Below, piece by piece: positions 24,868-33,997 of a stretch of DNA of 64,000 bases. Numbering within the stretch: the first letter of the stretch is position 1; each line of letters opens with the position of its first letter. The translations under genes and the position numbers were made by a program. The notes under the pieces were generated by a model, which did no database searches, was not told the origin of the DNA, and was given only the letters and a program-made list of their open reading frames with translations. This DNA is from Nonomuraea fuscirosea (GTDB taxonomy: Bacteria > Actinomycetota > Actinomycetes > Streptosporangiales > Streptosporangiaceae), in assembly GCF_003001935.1 (NCBI RefSeq), contig NZ_PVNG01000032.1, positions 1 through 64,000 of the forward strand, given 5' to 3'.

Positions 24868-27795
24868 CTATGTCGGTGTCTCGTCCAGCAGCCCGTCGGC
24901 GGCGGCCGTGGTGACCAGGGCGGTGCGCGTGGTGACCGACAGCTTGCGCATGGCCGCGCTGAGGTGGCGCTCCACCGTACGCGGCGACAGCGTCAGGCTC
25001 TCCGCGATGCGCTTGTTGGTCCATCCGAGCGCCGCCAGACGGACGATCTCCACCTCGCGCGGGGACAGGCGGTCGCCGTACCCCTTACGCCCGCCGCGCC
25101 ACGGCCTGGCCACCTCGACCCCTTGCTCGCGCAGCAGGTGGGCGACCCGGTCGGCGTCCCAGCGCGCGCCCAGCGCGGCCAGTTCCCGCTGGCTCTCCTC
25201 CAGCACCTTCAGCGCCCGCTCGCGCTCGCCCGCGTCGAGCAGGCGGCGGCCCTGGCGCTCGGCGGCGAGCAGCGCATCGTAGGGGCGGGGCAGTGCCGCC
25301 CACATCGCCGCGGCCCGGGCGAACAGGCCCGCCGCCTCTCCCGGGTCGGCGGCGACCATGGCCTGGCAGGTCACGACCGCCGCGGCGACGGCCGGAGCGT
25401 CCCGCCCCGCCATCCCGGCGGCGAAGGCCGCCGCCAGGCCGGCCCGCTCCTCCGTCCGCCCGACCGCCGGCAGCGCGTCCAGATGGACCGGCAGCAGCTC
25501 CGTGGCCCACAGCCACACGTCCTTGCGGGCGATCATCTCCAGCAGCGGTTCGGTGATCTCCAGCGCGGCCTCCGGCTCGCCGCGCGCGAGCAGGATCCGG
25601 GCCAGCGCCACGTCGGGGAAGATGAACGGGTCCGCGTGCCCGCGCGCCAGGCTGGCGGCGAGGACGTCGCGCAGCCGCTGCTCGGCCCGCTGCGGTACGC
25701 CGCGCGCCAGGTCCAGGCAGCCGAGGAGCATGCGGGCCTCCAGGCGGGTCGCCTCGTCGGCCGTCTCCGAGCCGGCCAGCTCGGCCGCCACGTCGTCCAG
25801 GCCGTCCCAGTGCCCGGCGTGCCAGGCCAGGTGCGCCCGCGCCAGCCTCAGCACGTCCTCGATCCGGCGGTAGCCCACCCGTTCCACCAGCGCCGCGGCG
25901 GAGTCCAGATAGGCGCGGGCGTCGTCGTGCCGGCCCCATAACGTACAGAACTGACCGGCCATCAGCCGCCCCCGGGCGATCTCCTGGCGCTCCAGGCGGC
26001 TGTCCCCGTCGGCGGGAAGGGCGCGCGCCACGCGCCAGCCGTCCTCCTCGCCGAGACAGAGCAGCGCCGCGGCGTGGTGGGACAGGAACGCGGCCCGCTC
26101 GACCGGCAGGCCGACCAGCGGGAAGAGCTGCTCCGCCCGGCCGGCCCACTCCAGGTGGCGGGCACGCGGCCAGGCGCGGATCATCGGATTGGCCAGCAGG
26201 AGCATGGCCTGGACGGCGAGGTCGGGCCGGTCCGCCAGGTCCGGCATGGCGGCCTCCAGGCCGGCCATCGCGGCCTCGAACTCGCCGAGGTGGAAGCGGA
26301 GCCGCCCCAGTCTCAGCCCGAGCTCTCCCCTGGCCCCGGCCGGCAGCCCGGGACGCGCGAGCGTCTCCTCCAGCGCGGCGCGCACCCGCTCCCCCAGCCC
26401 CAGCAACGGCTCGGCGGTGACGGAGACGGCCGCGCCGAGCCGCCCGGCCAGGCGGACCAGGCGTTCCACCGGATGGTCGGCGGCGGTCAGCAGGTCCAGC
26501 ATCATGACGACCGTGGTGTGGCCGTCCCCCGCCTCCATGGCGAGTTCGGCCGCCGCCTCGGCGTAGCGGCACCACTCCTCGACGTCGCCGGACTCGCGGA
26601 AGTGGTGGCACAGCCGTACGACGGGAGGGTGCTCGCCCTCGCGCAGGGCCAGGGCCGCGCGGTGGTGCAGCCGGCGGCGCGACGGGATCGGGATCGCCTC
26701 GGCTACCGCGCGCGAGGCCAGCACATGATTGAAGCCGAACGCACCCCGGCCGGACTCGCGCAGCAGGCCCGAAGCGAGCGCGCCGGCCAGGCCGTCCTGG
26801 ACGGCTGCCTCGTCGAGGTCCGCGACCGCCGCGATGAGCGCCTCGCCGGCGGGCGCCTCCAGTACGGCGGCGGCCTCCAGCACGGCGCGGGTGGGCGGGT
26901 CGAGCCGGGTCACGCGTTCGAGGACGGAGTCGCGCACGGTGGGCGGCACGCGCAACTCCTCGGTGATACGGCGGCGCCAGCCGCTCTCGGACCGGAAGAT
27001 GTCGCGCCGGGCGCGCAGCAGGCGTACGGTCTCCTCCAGCGCGAGCGGGATGCCGCCGGTGTGCTCGTGCAGGAAGGCCGCGAAGTGGTCGGACACGTCG
27101 GCGGTCGCGAACATCGACTTCACCAGGGCGCCGGTCTGCGGCACGTCCAGCGGTTCCAGCGCGATGCGTTCCCAGGACATGTTCCTGGGCGGGCGCGAGG
27201 TCAGGCGGAGCAGCGGCGAGCCCTCGCCGACCTCCAGCGGCCGGTAGGTGACCACGATCGAGCGCGCGGCGCCACGCGAGGTGGTGAGGGTGAGCAGCCA
27301 GTCGAGCGTGGCCGCGTCCGCCCAGTGCGCGTCCTCGACCACCAGCACGTCCACTCCGAGCGCGTCGATCAGCTCGCCGAGCGCGCGGAAGAGCCGGTGG
27401 CGGGTCTCCTGCGGATCGGGCAGCGCCTCCAGCGCCGGCGGCAGCCACGACGCCCACTCGGGGAACAGCGTGCGCAGCGCACCGGCGAGCGGGCTGAGCG
27501 CCAGCTCTCCCAGGCGCTCATGGAAGGCGCGCAGTCCGTCCACCACCGCGCCGAGCGGGAACGGTTCCCGCAGGGGCGGGCAGGCGGCCATCAGCACGGT
27601 ACGGCCGCGTAAGCCGGGATCGGCCAGGCACTCGTCCAGCAGGCGGGACTTGCCGATGCCCGACTCTCCCTCGACGAGCACGAGGGCGTGTTCCGACACC
27701 GCGGCGACCATCGCGGCCATGGCGTCGTCGCGGCCGATGAGCGCCGGCGGGAGCGCGTCTGAGGGCGCCCTCCGCCGAACATGAGTTTTGTTCAT
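24868..27795 (-). CDS. LAL-type LuxR-family transcriptional regulator
   Basis: A 975-residue regulator. The N-terminal ATPase has the P-loop VEGESGIGKSRL near residue 40 and Walker B VLVVEDAHWAD near residue 150. A long helical TPR-like middle follows, and a C-terminal LuxR helix-turn-helix (LSPREVEIVRLAALGWTNKRIAESL, then SPRTVERHLSAAMRKL). The size and layout are those of LAL (MalT-like) activators, which need ATP and an inducer. Start ATG 27795. It lies directly upstream of the secreted-protein operon on the same strand, so control of that operon is likely but inferred. Confidence 0.92.
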   Translation of the reverse strand: MNKTHVRRRAPSDALPPALIGRDDAMAAMVAAVSEHALVLVEGESGIGKSRLLDECLADPGLRGRTVLMAACPPLREPFPLGAVVDGLRAFHERLGELALSPLAGALRTLFPEWASWLPPALEALPDPQETRHRLFRALGELIDALGVDVLVVEDAHWADAATLDWLLTLTTSRGAARSIVVTYRPLEVGEGSPLLRLTSRPPRNMSWERIALEPLDVPQTGALVKSMFATADVSDHFAAFLHEHTGGIPLALEETVRLLRARRDIFRSESGWRRRITEELRVPPTVRDSVLERVTRLDPPTRAVLEAAAVLEAPAGEALIAAVADLDEAAVQDGLAGALASGLLRESGRGAFGFNHVLASRAVAEAIPIPSRRRLHHRAALALREGEHPPVVRLCHHFRESGDVEEWCRYAEAAAELAMEAGDGHTTVVMMLDLLTAADHPVERLVRLAGRLGAAVSVTAEPLLGLGERVRAALEETLARPGLPAGARGELGLRLGRLRFHLGEFEAAMAGLEAAMPDLADRPDLAVQAMLLLANPMIRAWPRARHLEWAGRAEQLFPLVGLPVERAAFLSHHAAALLCLGEEDGWRVARALPADGDSRLERQEIARGRLMAGQFCTLWGRHDDARAYLDSAAALVERVGYRRIEDVLRLARAHLAWHAGHWDGLDDVAAELAGSETADEATRLEARMLLGCLDLARGVPQRAEQRLRDVLAASLARGHADPFIFPDVALARILLARGEPEAALEITEPLLEMIARKDVWLWATELLPVHLDALPAVGRTEERAGLAAAFAAGMAGRDAPAVAAAVVTCQAMVAADPGEAAGLFARAAAMWAALPRPYDALLAAERQGRRLLDAGERERALKVLEESQRELAALGARWDADRVAHLLREQGVEVARPWRGGRKGYGDRLSPREVEIVRLAALGWTNKRIAESLTLSPRTVERHLSAAMRKLSVTTRTALVTTAAADGLLDETPT

Positions 27796-28000
27796 CCCTT
27801 TATGGGTGTATATATCACGTCCGAACCCTGCCGCTGATCCGGCCGAGCGGCGAGTAGATGATCCCCGCCGCCGCGGTGGCGCTCAGGGCGCCTGCCATGA
27901 GCCTGCGCAGGTCCTGACAAATGGGTTCTTCGCGGTCCTTCACCGAAGAGCGGATCCAGCGTGGGCGTATCCCGGTTCGTGCCCGGGCAAGTGTCCTGCC

Positions 28001-28363
28001 GTGGACGCGGATTTCGCCGACCTGGTCGAAGCGGTCGGCCGGGCGGTCGACCTGGCCGGGGTCGCCATCATCGCGCTGGGGGCGCTGGCCGCCACGGCGC
28101 GCTTCGGCCTCGACACGCGGCGGCGGCCGCGCTTCCATGACGCCTACCGCGCCTACCGGCAGGGGCTCGGCCGGGCGATCCTGCTGGGGCTGGAGTTCCT
28201 CGTCGCCGGGGACATCATCCGCACGGTGGCCGTCGCACCGACGTTCGCGAGCGTCGGCGTGCTCGCACTCATCGTCGTGGTCCGGACCTTCCTCAGCTTC
28301 TCGCTGGAGGTGGAGCTGGAGAACCGCCTGCCCTGGCACCCGCGCCCCGGGCAGAGCGCCTGA
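28001..28363 (+). CDS. DUF1622 family membrane protein
   Basis: A 120-residue protein with three predicted membrane helices (LAGVAIIALGALAATA, LGLEFLVAGDIIRTV, VGVLALIVVVRTFLSFSLE), the usual DUF1622 architecture. The motif FRxYRxxLGRAIxLGLEFLVAxDII is present as AYRQGLGRAILLGLEFL. The start is GTG 28001 (VDADFADLVEAVG), close to the family N terminus; the frame is open upstream to 27788. Function of the family is unknown. Confidence 0.8.
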   Translation: MDADFADLVEAVGRAVDLAGVAIIALGALAATARFGLDTRRRPRFHDAYRAYRQGLGRAILLGLEFLVAGDIIRTVAVAPTFASVGVLALIVVVRTFLSFSLEVELENRLPWHPRPGQSA

Positions 28364-28381
28364 CCTTCGCTACGAGCTCAT

Positions 28382-29320
28382 ATGAGTAAGGGGCCGATCT
28401 CAATGAAAGCCATTGTGGTGACCGACCAGGCCGCGGGAACGGCCGGAATGACGCTGACGGAGCGGCCTGAGCCGCCGGCGGCGATCAACGACGTCATCGT
28501 GCGGATTCATGCGTCGGGCTTCGTCCCGACAGAGATGGAGTGGCCATCGACCTGGACCGATCGTGCCGGCCGCGACAGGACACCGTCGATCCCCGGCCAC
28601 GAGCTGGCCGGAGTGGTCACCGCCCTCGGCTACGGCACGACGGGCCTGTCGGTCGGTCAGCGGGTGTTCGGCCTCGCCGACTGGCACCGCGACGGCACCC
28701 TCGCGGAGTACGTGGCGATCGAGGCACGCAACCTCGCACCGCTGCCCGGCGACGTCGACTTCACGGTAGGCGCGTCCCTGCCCATCTCCGGTCTGACCGC
28801 GTGGCAGGGGCTGTTCCAGCACGGCCACCTTCAGTCCGGCCAGACCGTCCTCGCCCATGGCGCGGCCGGAGCGGTCGGGACGATGGTGACCCAGCTCGCA
28901 CGTGAGGCCGGCGCCTACGTCATCGGCACCGGCCGCGCCGCCGACCGTGAGAAGGCGCTCGACTTCGGCGCGCACGAGTTCGTCGACCTCGGCGACGACG
29001 CGCTGGAAGACGTCGGGGGCGTCGATCTGGTCTTCGATGTCATCGGCGGCGACGTCCAGAGGAGTTCCGCGGCTCTGCTCAGATCCGGCGGGACGCTGGT
29101 GTCGGTCGTGGGCCCGGCCGAGGCCCGCCCCGCTGACGGCCTGGCGATCGATTTCGTGGTCGAGGCCGACCGCACCCAGCTGGGTGAGATCGTGCGGCGA
29201 GTCCGGGACGGGCGGCTGCGTACGAACATCGGAACCGTCGCGTCCCTCGACGACGCGGTCGCGACCTTCACCTCAACCGAGCGACGCAAGGGGAAGACGG
29301 TCATCCACGTACGCTCGTAG
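28382..29320 (+). CDS. NAD(P)H-dependent MDR oxidoreductase (quinone reductase-like)
   Basis: A 312-residue medium-chain dehydrogenase/reductase. It has an N-terminal GroES-like domain (PGHELAGVVTALG) and a Rossmann domain with the nucleotide motif AHGAAGAVGTMVTQLA near residue 160. No catalytic zinc ligands are seen, so it belongs with zinc-free quinone oxidoreductases. ATG 28382 and ATG 28403 are both possible starts; the second matches the family N terminus (MKAIVVTDQ) and has AAGGGG upstream. The substrate is not evident. Confidence 0.88.
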   Translation: MSKGPISMKAIVVTDQAAGTAGMTLTERPEPPAAINDVIVRIHASGFVPTEMEWPSTWTDRAGRDRTPSIPGHELAGVVTALGYGTTGLSVGQRVFGLADWHRDGTLAEYVAIEARNLAPLPGDVDFTVGASLPISGLTAWQGLFQHGHLQSGQTVLAHGAAGAVGTMVTQLAREAGAYVIGTGRAADREKALDFGAHEFVDLGDDALEDVGGVDLVFDVIGGDVQRSSAALLRSGGTLVSVVGPAEARPADGLAIDFVVEADRTQLGEIVRRVRDGRLRTNIGTVASLDDAVATFTSTERRKGKTVIHVRS

Positions 29321-29338
29321 GGAGTGACGGAACGCCCT

Positions 29339-29920
29339 CTAAGGCCCTTCGAGCGGGTTGGCGGCGCTCCGGGCGGCGAGGTCGTTGCGCACAGAGGCGG
29401 CGGCGGCGCTGCCCGGCTTACGTCTCGCCTGGTCCTCGAAGGATGCCAGGAACTCCCTGCCGAATCCCAACCGGGGATAGCGGGCAAGCATCTCGGCGCG
29501 TGCGTCGGCCGGGAACTGCCCGGCATGCCGCCCGACGGTCTCCCAGCTTGTGGCGACCTGCAGCAGGTGTGCCTCGGGGTCGGCGGCCGCGGACACATCC
29601 TCGCGCATGTGCAACGTGATGATCTCCTCGGCCCTGGCGGCTCGCTCCACCGGCCAGCCGGCCGCCGTACCGAAGACCCAGGCGAACTGGCCTCCCGCCT
29701 CCTCGAACGGCACTGTGTGGCTGTCGAACGCCTCCGTCAGCCCGATGTCGTGGAGCAGCGCCGAGACGTAGAACAACTCGTCGTCGTAGGCGATGCGGTG
29801 CACTGCGCCGTACATCGCTCCCCAAAGGTAGGACCGGATGCAGTGGTTGAGCAGCGCGGGTGAGCAGAAACGCCTGACCACCGACAGCGCCGCCGCGGCA
29901 GCGGGAGTCTCCGGAACCAT
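29339..29920 (-). CDS. HD domain protein (cyanamide-hydratase-like)
   Basis: A 193-residue HD-domain protein: His in LLNHCIRSY, the HD pair in SALLHDIGL, and a later His/Asp in ITLHMRED, in the usual spacing for a metal site. Order and length recall the small HD proteins grouped with cyanamide hydratase. The ATG at 29920 begins the conserved MVPETPAAAAA region; an alternative upstream ATG at 29983 adds 21 residues. It is convergent with the oxidoreductase gene. The reaction is unknown. Confidence 0.82.
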   Translation of the reverse strand: MVPETPAAAAALSVVRRFCSPALLNHCIRSYLWGAMYGAVHRIAYDDELFYVSALLHDIGLTEAFDSHTVPFEEAGGQFAWVFGTAAGWPVERAARAEEIITLHMREDVSAAADPEAHLLQVATSWETVGRHAGQFPADARAEMLARYPRLGFGREFLASFEDQARRKPGSAAAASVRNDLAARSAANPLEGP

Positions 29921-30062
29921 GAGCTCAGTCTCTCGTACACGCCGTCTCGAACCTCGATCTTGGGCACGTGTCGTGACCGTCATGGGTAATTCGTCGAGAG
30001 AACCAGCCAGTTCGTTCAGCAGCTCGGTCCAGCTGGGGCAGCAAGGACCAGAAGATCGGTCA

Positions 30063-32471
30063 TCAGACTGATGAATGCCGACGCTCCAGTCCTTCGAAGG
30101 TTCGGCGGCCAGCCGGCTGCTTGGCCAGCGCGGTCTTCTCCCGCCGGGAGTCCCTGGTCAGGGTGTAGCTGCGCGTGACCGCGGTGAGATCGCCGTCCTC
30201 CCTGGTGGCGGCGACCAGATCAGGAGGTCTAGGAACGAAGCCCGGTACCGCGGTGAGCCCGTCGGTCTCGGCGATCACCGTGAGGCGGAGCCGGTCCTTC
30301 TCCGGTACGCGCATGGTGATCAGGGCTCCCGAGGCGGGGATGCCGCGGAAGCGGACCTCCGTGGGCCAGGTGCCGACTCGTGTGCCGGTGACGGGCACGC
30401 TCGCCGACCCGAACCGGCCGGCCGATGCGGTGGCGTGCGTGATCGGCTGGTCGAGCCGTAGCGTCACCGAGCGCGTGCCCTTCCCGGCGGTCACGCGCAG
30501 TTTCAGGGTGTCCCCGCGGTAGGTGAGGACGTCGGCTCGCGGGCTCTCGGCGGCGATCGCCGGCGCCTGCCCGGTCCACAGCGTGCCGCGTGCGTACCCG
30601 GGGGGCAGCGCGGAGGTGTCATGGCCGGACACGTACCGCTTGGTCCACGGGGCCGGGTCCGCGTCGGCGCTGACCCAGTGGGCGGTACGGGTGCCGGCGT
30701 TCATGACGTACGCCAGATGCGTGCGCCGCGGCCGGTCGGCGTCGAAATCGTCCACCACGAACCCGGCCGCGACCAGCCCTGCCGTGAGGAGAAGGGCCGT
30801 CAGGGGCACCGCGAGGGCGGTGGCTCGCTTCGGCCGGGCGGCCAGATCGGGCAGGAACGACTCCGCGACCGGCACGACGACCAGCCCGAACAAGGCCAGC
30901 ACCAGCGCGCTCACTCCGCCGAGCGCCAGCCCCATCCCGTCGAAGACGTCCCCGGCCAGGGACGGCAGCAGCATCGCGGCCGTGACCGGGCCCAGCATCG
31001 CCACGACCGTCCGTGCCCAGGCAGGTGTGCGGAGCAGGACCACGGCCAGCCACCCGACCGCGCCCAGCAGCGCCGGCAGGGCGAACAGGAAGGACGTCCC
31101 TGGAGCGACCTGGGCGCATAGCAGGCCCAGCCCGGCGAACCAGGTCAGCGCCCCGACCGTCAGCGCCGCCGGGCCCAGCCTGCGGCGCAGCAGCAGGTAC
31201 CAGCCGAGGACCGCCAGCGCGCATAGGACCGCGATCGCCGTCTGATACGGCTGCGGCCGGTGCAGCAGCCCGCCCATCAGGTCGTAGGCGGGCCGCCAGG
31301 ACACCAGCAGTTCCCACAGCCCTTGCGCCAGCCCGGCCGACGCCGCCAACGGCACCACGGCCGAGACCGTCGCCGCGATCAGCCGGGGCAGGCTCAGCAA
31401 CCGCTTGACGCGGGCCAGCAGCGCCAGGCCCGCCACCGCGACGGCGGCCAGCGCCGCCAGCGGCCAGACGAGCCCTGCGGGGTAGGTGATCATGGTGCCG
31501 AGCGCGCGGAAGTAGGTGACGTCGTGATCGGAGGCCAGCGTCCGCAGGTCCGTGTCTCCGAAGGTGCGCGCCAGCGCCAGCATGTTGCTGCCGTGGTGTT
31601 GCAGGCTCCCCGGGTGGAGGTTGGCGATGGAGTCGCCCGCGGTGTGGTACAGCGAGGGGCGCTGGATGTAGGCGAAGTTCATGCCGGTGAAGCCGGCCTT
31701 GGCCAGCGGGGTGAAGTCGGTGTTGTTGGGCAGCAGCCGATACAGCTCCACCATGGCGGAGTGGCCACGCGGGGCGGGGACGGCGCCCGCGAAGGTCTCG
31801 ACCAGGCGGGCGTTGTTCGCGGAGGTCTCGAACAACAGCGAGGGGCCGCTGACCCCGCGGGCCTCCCAGTTCAGCAGCACGCCGCCGGCCTTGCCCAGGG
31901 GGTGTTCGCGGACGAAGGCCTCGGCGCCGAGCACGCCGTCCTCCTCGCCGTCCGACATGAGCAGCACGATGTCGTTACGCGGGCCGGGACCGCCGCGCAG
32001 CGCCCGGACGGTCTCCAGCATCGCGGCCACTGCCGCGCCGTCGTCGGAGGCGCCCGGTCCCATGGCCGCGGAGTCGTAGTGCGCGGCGATGAGCACGGTG
32101 CCGGTCGAGCCCGTTCCCGGCAGTCGGCCCACGATGTTGTCGACCTGGCCGAACGTCGCCAGCCCCGCCGCGGAACGGGCACCGACCGAGCGCTGGATCT
32201 CGACCTGGAGCCCTGCCGCGCGCAGTTGCCCGGCCAGGTAGTCCCGGGCCTGGTCGCCGGCCGGGCTGCCGATGGGCCGTGGCACGGCGGCGAACTCCTT
32301 CAGGTGAGCCAGCGCGCGCCCGGCGCTGAACTGGTCGTCCGGGGCGGTGGCCGGGAGGGGTTGCATGGTGCTGTCCGTCATGGCCGTGAACATGATCACC
32401 GCGGCCAGGGCGAGCAGGGCTGCTGAACCGGCCAGCAGCCGGCGTGGCACATCGAACAACTTTCCGATCAT
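30063..32471 (-). CDS. Membrane-bound M28-family aminopeptidase
   Basis: An 802-residue protein. An N-terminal signal anchor (LAGSAALLALAAVIMFTA) precedes an extracytoplasmic M28 domain with zinc ligands in IAAHYDS, GASDDGAA, SDGEEDGVLGA and SLYHTAGDS. About eight membrane helices (residues 330-590, e.g. AALAAVAVAGLALLARV) and a C-terminal beta domain follow. This layout matches large M28 peptidases of actinomycetes with a polytopic tail. It likely trims peptides outside the cell. It is divergent from the CGNR gene across 167 bp. Confidence 0.9.
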   Translation of the reverse strand: MIGKLFDVPRRLLAGSAALLALAAVIMFTAMTDSTMQPLPATAPDDQFSAGRALAHLKEFAAVPRPIGSPAGDQARDYLAGQLRAAGLQVEIQRSVGARSAAGLATFGQVDNIVGRLPGTGSTGTVLIAAHYDSAAMGPGASDDGAAVAAMLETVRALRGGPGPRNDIVLLMSDGEEDGVLGAEAFVREHPLGKAGGVLLNWEARGVSGPSLLFETSANNARLVETFAGAVPAPRGHSAMVELYRLLPNNTDFTPLAKAGFTGMNFAYIQRPSLYHTAGDSIANLHPGSLQHHGSNMLALARTFGDTDLRTLASDHDVTYFRALGTMITYPAGLVWPLAALAAVAVAGLALLARVKRLLSLPRLIAATVSAVVPLAASAGLAQGLWELLVSWRPAYDLMGGLLHRPQPYQTAIAVLCALAVLGWYLLLRRRLGPAALTVGALTWFAGLGLLCAQVAPGTSFLFALPALLGAVGWLAVVLLRTPAWARTVVAMLGPVTAAMLLPSLAGDVFDGMGLALGGVSALVLALFGLVVVPVAESFLPDLAARPKRATALAVPLTALLLTAGLVAAGFVVDDFDADRPRRTHLAYVMNAGTRTAHWVSADADPAPWTKRYVSGHDTSALPPGYARGTLWTGQAPAIAAESPRADVLTYRGDTLKLRVTAGKGTRSVTLRLDQPITHATASAGRFGSASVPVTGTRVGTWPTEVRFRGIPASGALITMRVPEKDRLRLTVIAETDGLTAVPGFVPRPPDLVAATREDGDLTAVTRSYTLTRDSRREKTALAKQPAGRRTFEGLERRHSSV

Positions 32472-32601
32472 GACCAGGCACGGTAGGCCGGGCCGCTACC
32501 CCGGCGGAATGAGGCACCCGCCCGTCCGGACCTGGGGTTTTCCGCACCTCTGAGCGGCCGTGCGCCTCATTCCCGCCCCTACGGATTTTATGTAAGGGTT
32601 A

Positions 32602-32630
32602 TAGTTCCATTTATTCGGTTACCGGAACTA
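32602..32630. promoter_or_regulatory. Inverted repeat before the CGNR regulator gene
   Basis: TAGTTCC (32602-32608) and GGAACTA (32624-32630) are perfect 7-bp arms with a 15-bp AT-rich spacer, ending 8 bp before the GTG start. The position suits autorepression of the CGNR regulator. Confidence 0.45.
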
Positions 32631-32638
32631 GGTGAAGC

Positions 32639-33220
32639 GTGCGGATCTCCATCACCGACTACGCGGTCGGGGCGACTCTGGCCGGCGATCTGGCCAACAC
32701 CTCCCCGACTGTGCACGGCGAGGCTCTGCCGACCCCGGACGCGTTGACGGACTTCCTCGCGGGGCACGGGCTGCGGCTCGACGCCGTGGCGGACGGGCGC
32801 CTGCCGAGCGACGACGACGTCCGCGAAGTTCACCTGCTGCGCCGGGAGGTCCGTGGCGTCGTGGAGACCGAGACGGAGGACCAGGCCGTCGCGGGCGGCG
32901 CCGTACTGGCCGGGCGGGCGGGGCTCCGGCCGGTGCTGGAGCACGATACGAGCCGGCGATGGCAGTGGTACGTACCGACCAGGCCGGGCGCGCCGCTGGC
33001 CGAGGAGCTGGCCACGCTCATCGGCATCGGATTGCTCGGCGCCGTCCGGGCGCTCGGGCACGACCGGTTCCGCGCCTGCGCCGCCCCGGGCTGCCGCGGG
33101 GTGTTCGTCGACATCAGCCGCGGGGGGCGTCGCATCTACTGCACGCCCGACGTGTGCGGCAACCGGATCAATGTCGCGAACCACCGCGAACGGCGGCGAC
33201 TTGGCAGCGCCGCCGGCTGA
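32639..33220 (+). CDS. CGNR zinc-finger family regulator
   Basis: A 193-residue protein with an N-terminal helical ligand domain (ABATE type) and a C-terminal CGNR zinc finger: CAAPGC, then YCTPDVCGNRINVANHRER. Start GTG 32639, supported by AGGTGAAGC just upstream. The finger is a DNA-binding domain; the ligand is unknown. It sits upstream of the PTP-like gene by 42 bp, and the two are probably co-transcribed. Confidence 0.88.
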   Translation: MRISITDYAVGATLAGDLANTSPTVHGEALPTPDALTDFLAGHGLRLDAVADGRLPSDDDVREVHLLRREVRGVVETETEDQAVAGGAVLAGRAGLRPVLEHDTSRRWQWYVPTRPGAPLAEELATLIGIGLLGAVRALGHDRFRACAAPGCRGVFVDISRGGRRIYCTPDVCGNRINVANHRERRRLGSAAG

Positions 33221-33262
33221 AGGGCACCACCCCGCCTTACGCAAGACACGAGGAGAATCCCC

Positions 33263-33763
33263 ATGAACGACCCCATGGACAGTACGGCCGCCCGTCCGCT
33301 GGGCGGGCCGCCGCTCGTAGGCGCCTTCCGGCTCCCCGACGGCACCTGGATCCGCGGCCGCGGCCTTCGCCATCCGCTGCCGGAGGGGCCCAGGCCCGAT
33401 TTCGGCCTTTACCTGGGCTCCGACGGGCTCCGCCGCCGCCACGAGGACGAGCTGCGGTGGCCGCACTCCTGGATTCAGTGGCCCGACTTCCTGCTGCCCC
33501 GCGACCGCGACGCGGCCATGCGACAGATCCGCGCGCTGTACGAGCGAGCGCGGGCGGGAGCCGCGGCGGAGGTCGCCTGCGGGGGCGGCGTCGGCCGCAC
33601 CGGCACCGTCGTGGCCTGTCTGTCCATACTGGCCGGTCTCGACCCGGCCGACGCTGTCGCCTGGACCCGCGAGCACCACCACCGCCGGGCCGTCGAAACC
33701 CCATGGCAGCGCCGCTGGGTGCTTCGCTTCCCACCGCCCCTCGGCTCGGGCTCCCGCGACTAG
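33263..33763 (+). CDS. Protein tyrosine/dual-specificity phosphatase-like protein
   Basis: A 166-residue protein whose P-loop is VACGGGVGRTGT: Cys, five residues, Arg, Thr, as in PTPs. The His that normally precedes the Cys is Ala here. The start ATG 33263 has GAGGAG upstream. The Asp general acid may be in WPDFLLPRD. It follows the CGNR gene and may be co-transcribed. Whether it hydrolyses phosphotyrosine is open because of the missing His. Confidence 0.75.
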   Translation: MNDPMDSTAARPLGGPPLVGAFRLPDGTWIRGRGLRHPLPEGPRPDFGLYLGSDGLRRRHEDELRWPHSWIQWPDFLLPRDRDAAMRQIRALYERARAGAAAEVACGGGVGRTGTVVACLSILAGLDPADAVAWTREHHHRRAVETPWQRRWVLRFPPPLGSGSRD

Positions 33764-33820
33764 GAGTGTCCTGAAGATCTTGGTGGTCTTTTCTAGAGTG
33801 GGATCGGGGTTCAGACTCGG

Positions 33821-33925
33821 GTGATGATGGGCCGTCGGAGGGCTCCGGCAGGGCCTGGGGTGTGGGTCGTGTGCAGGGAGTTGATTCCGGCCGGGAGCGT
33901 GTTCGCGTGCCCGCGAGCGTCGCGG
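33821..33925 (+). pseudogene. N-terminal fragment of an IS1182-type transposase
   Basis: The first residues of this open frame, VWVVCRELIPAGSVFAC, match the start of IS1182-type transposases as I recall them (REL-V/I-PAGSVFAFLA). The match ends near 33925, after which the frame runs by chance into the recombinase. This is an IS end left by deletion. Confidence 0.5.
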
Positions 33926-33997
33926 TGCTCGGGCCGCCCGCATCACCCGACAAGATCACCGAGCGACGCTACCAGCAAGATCGCTATCTACACGGCA

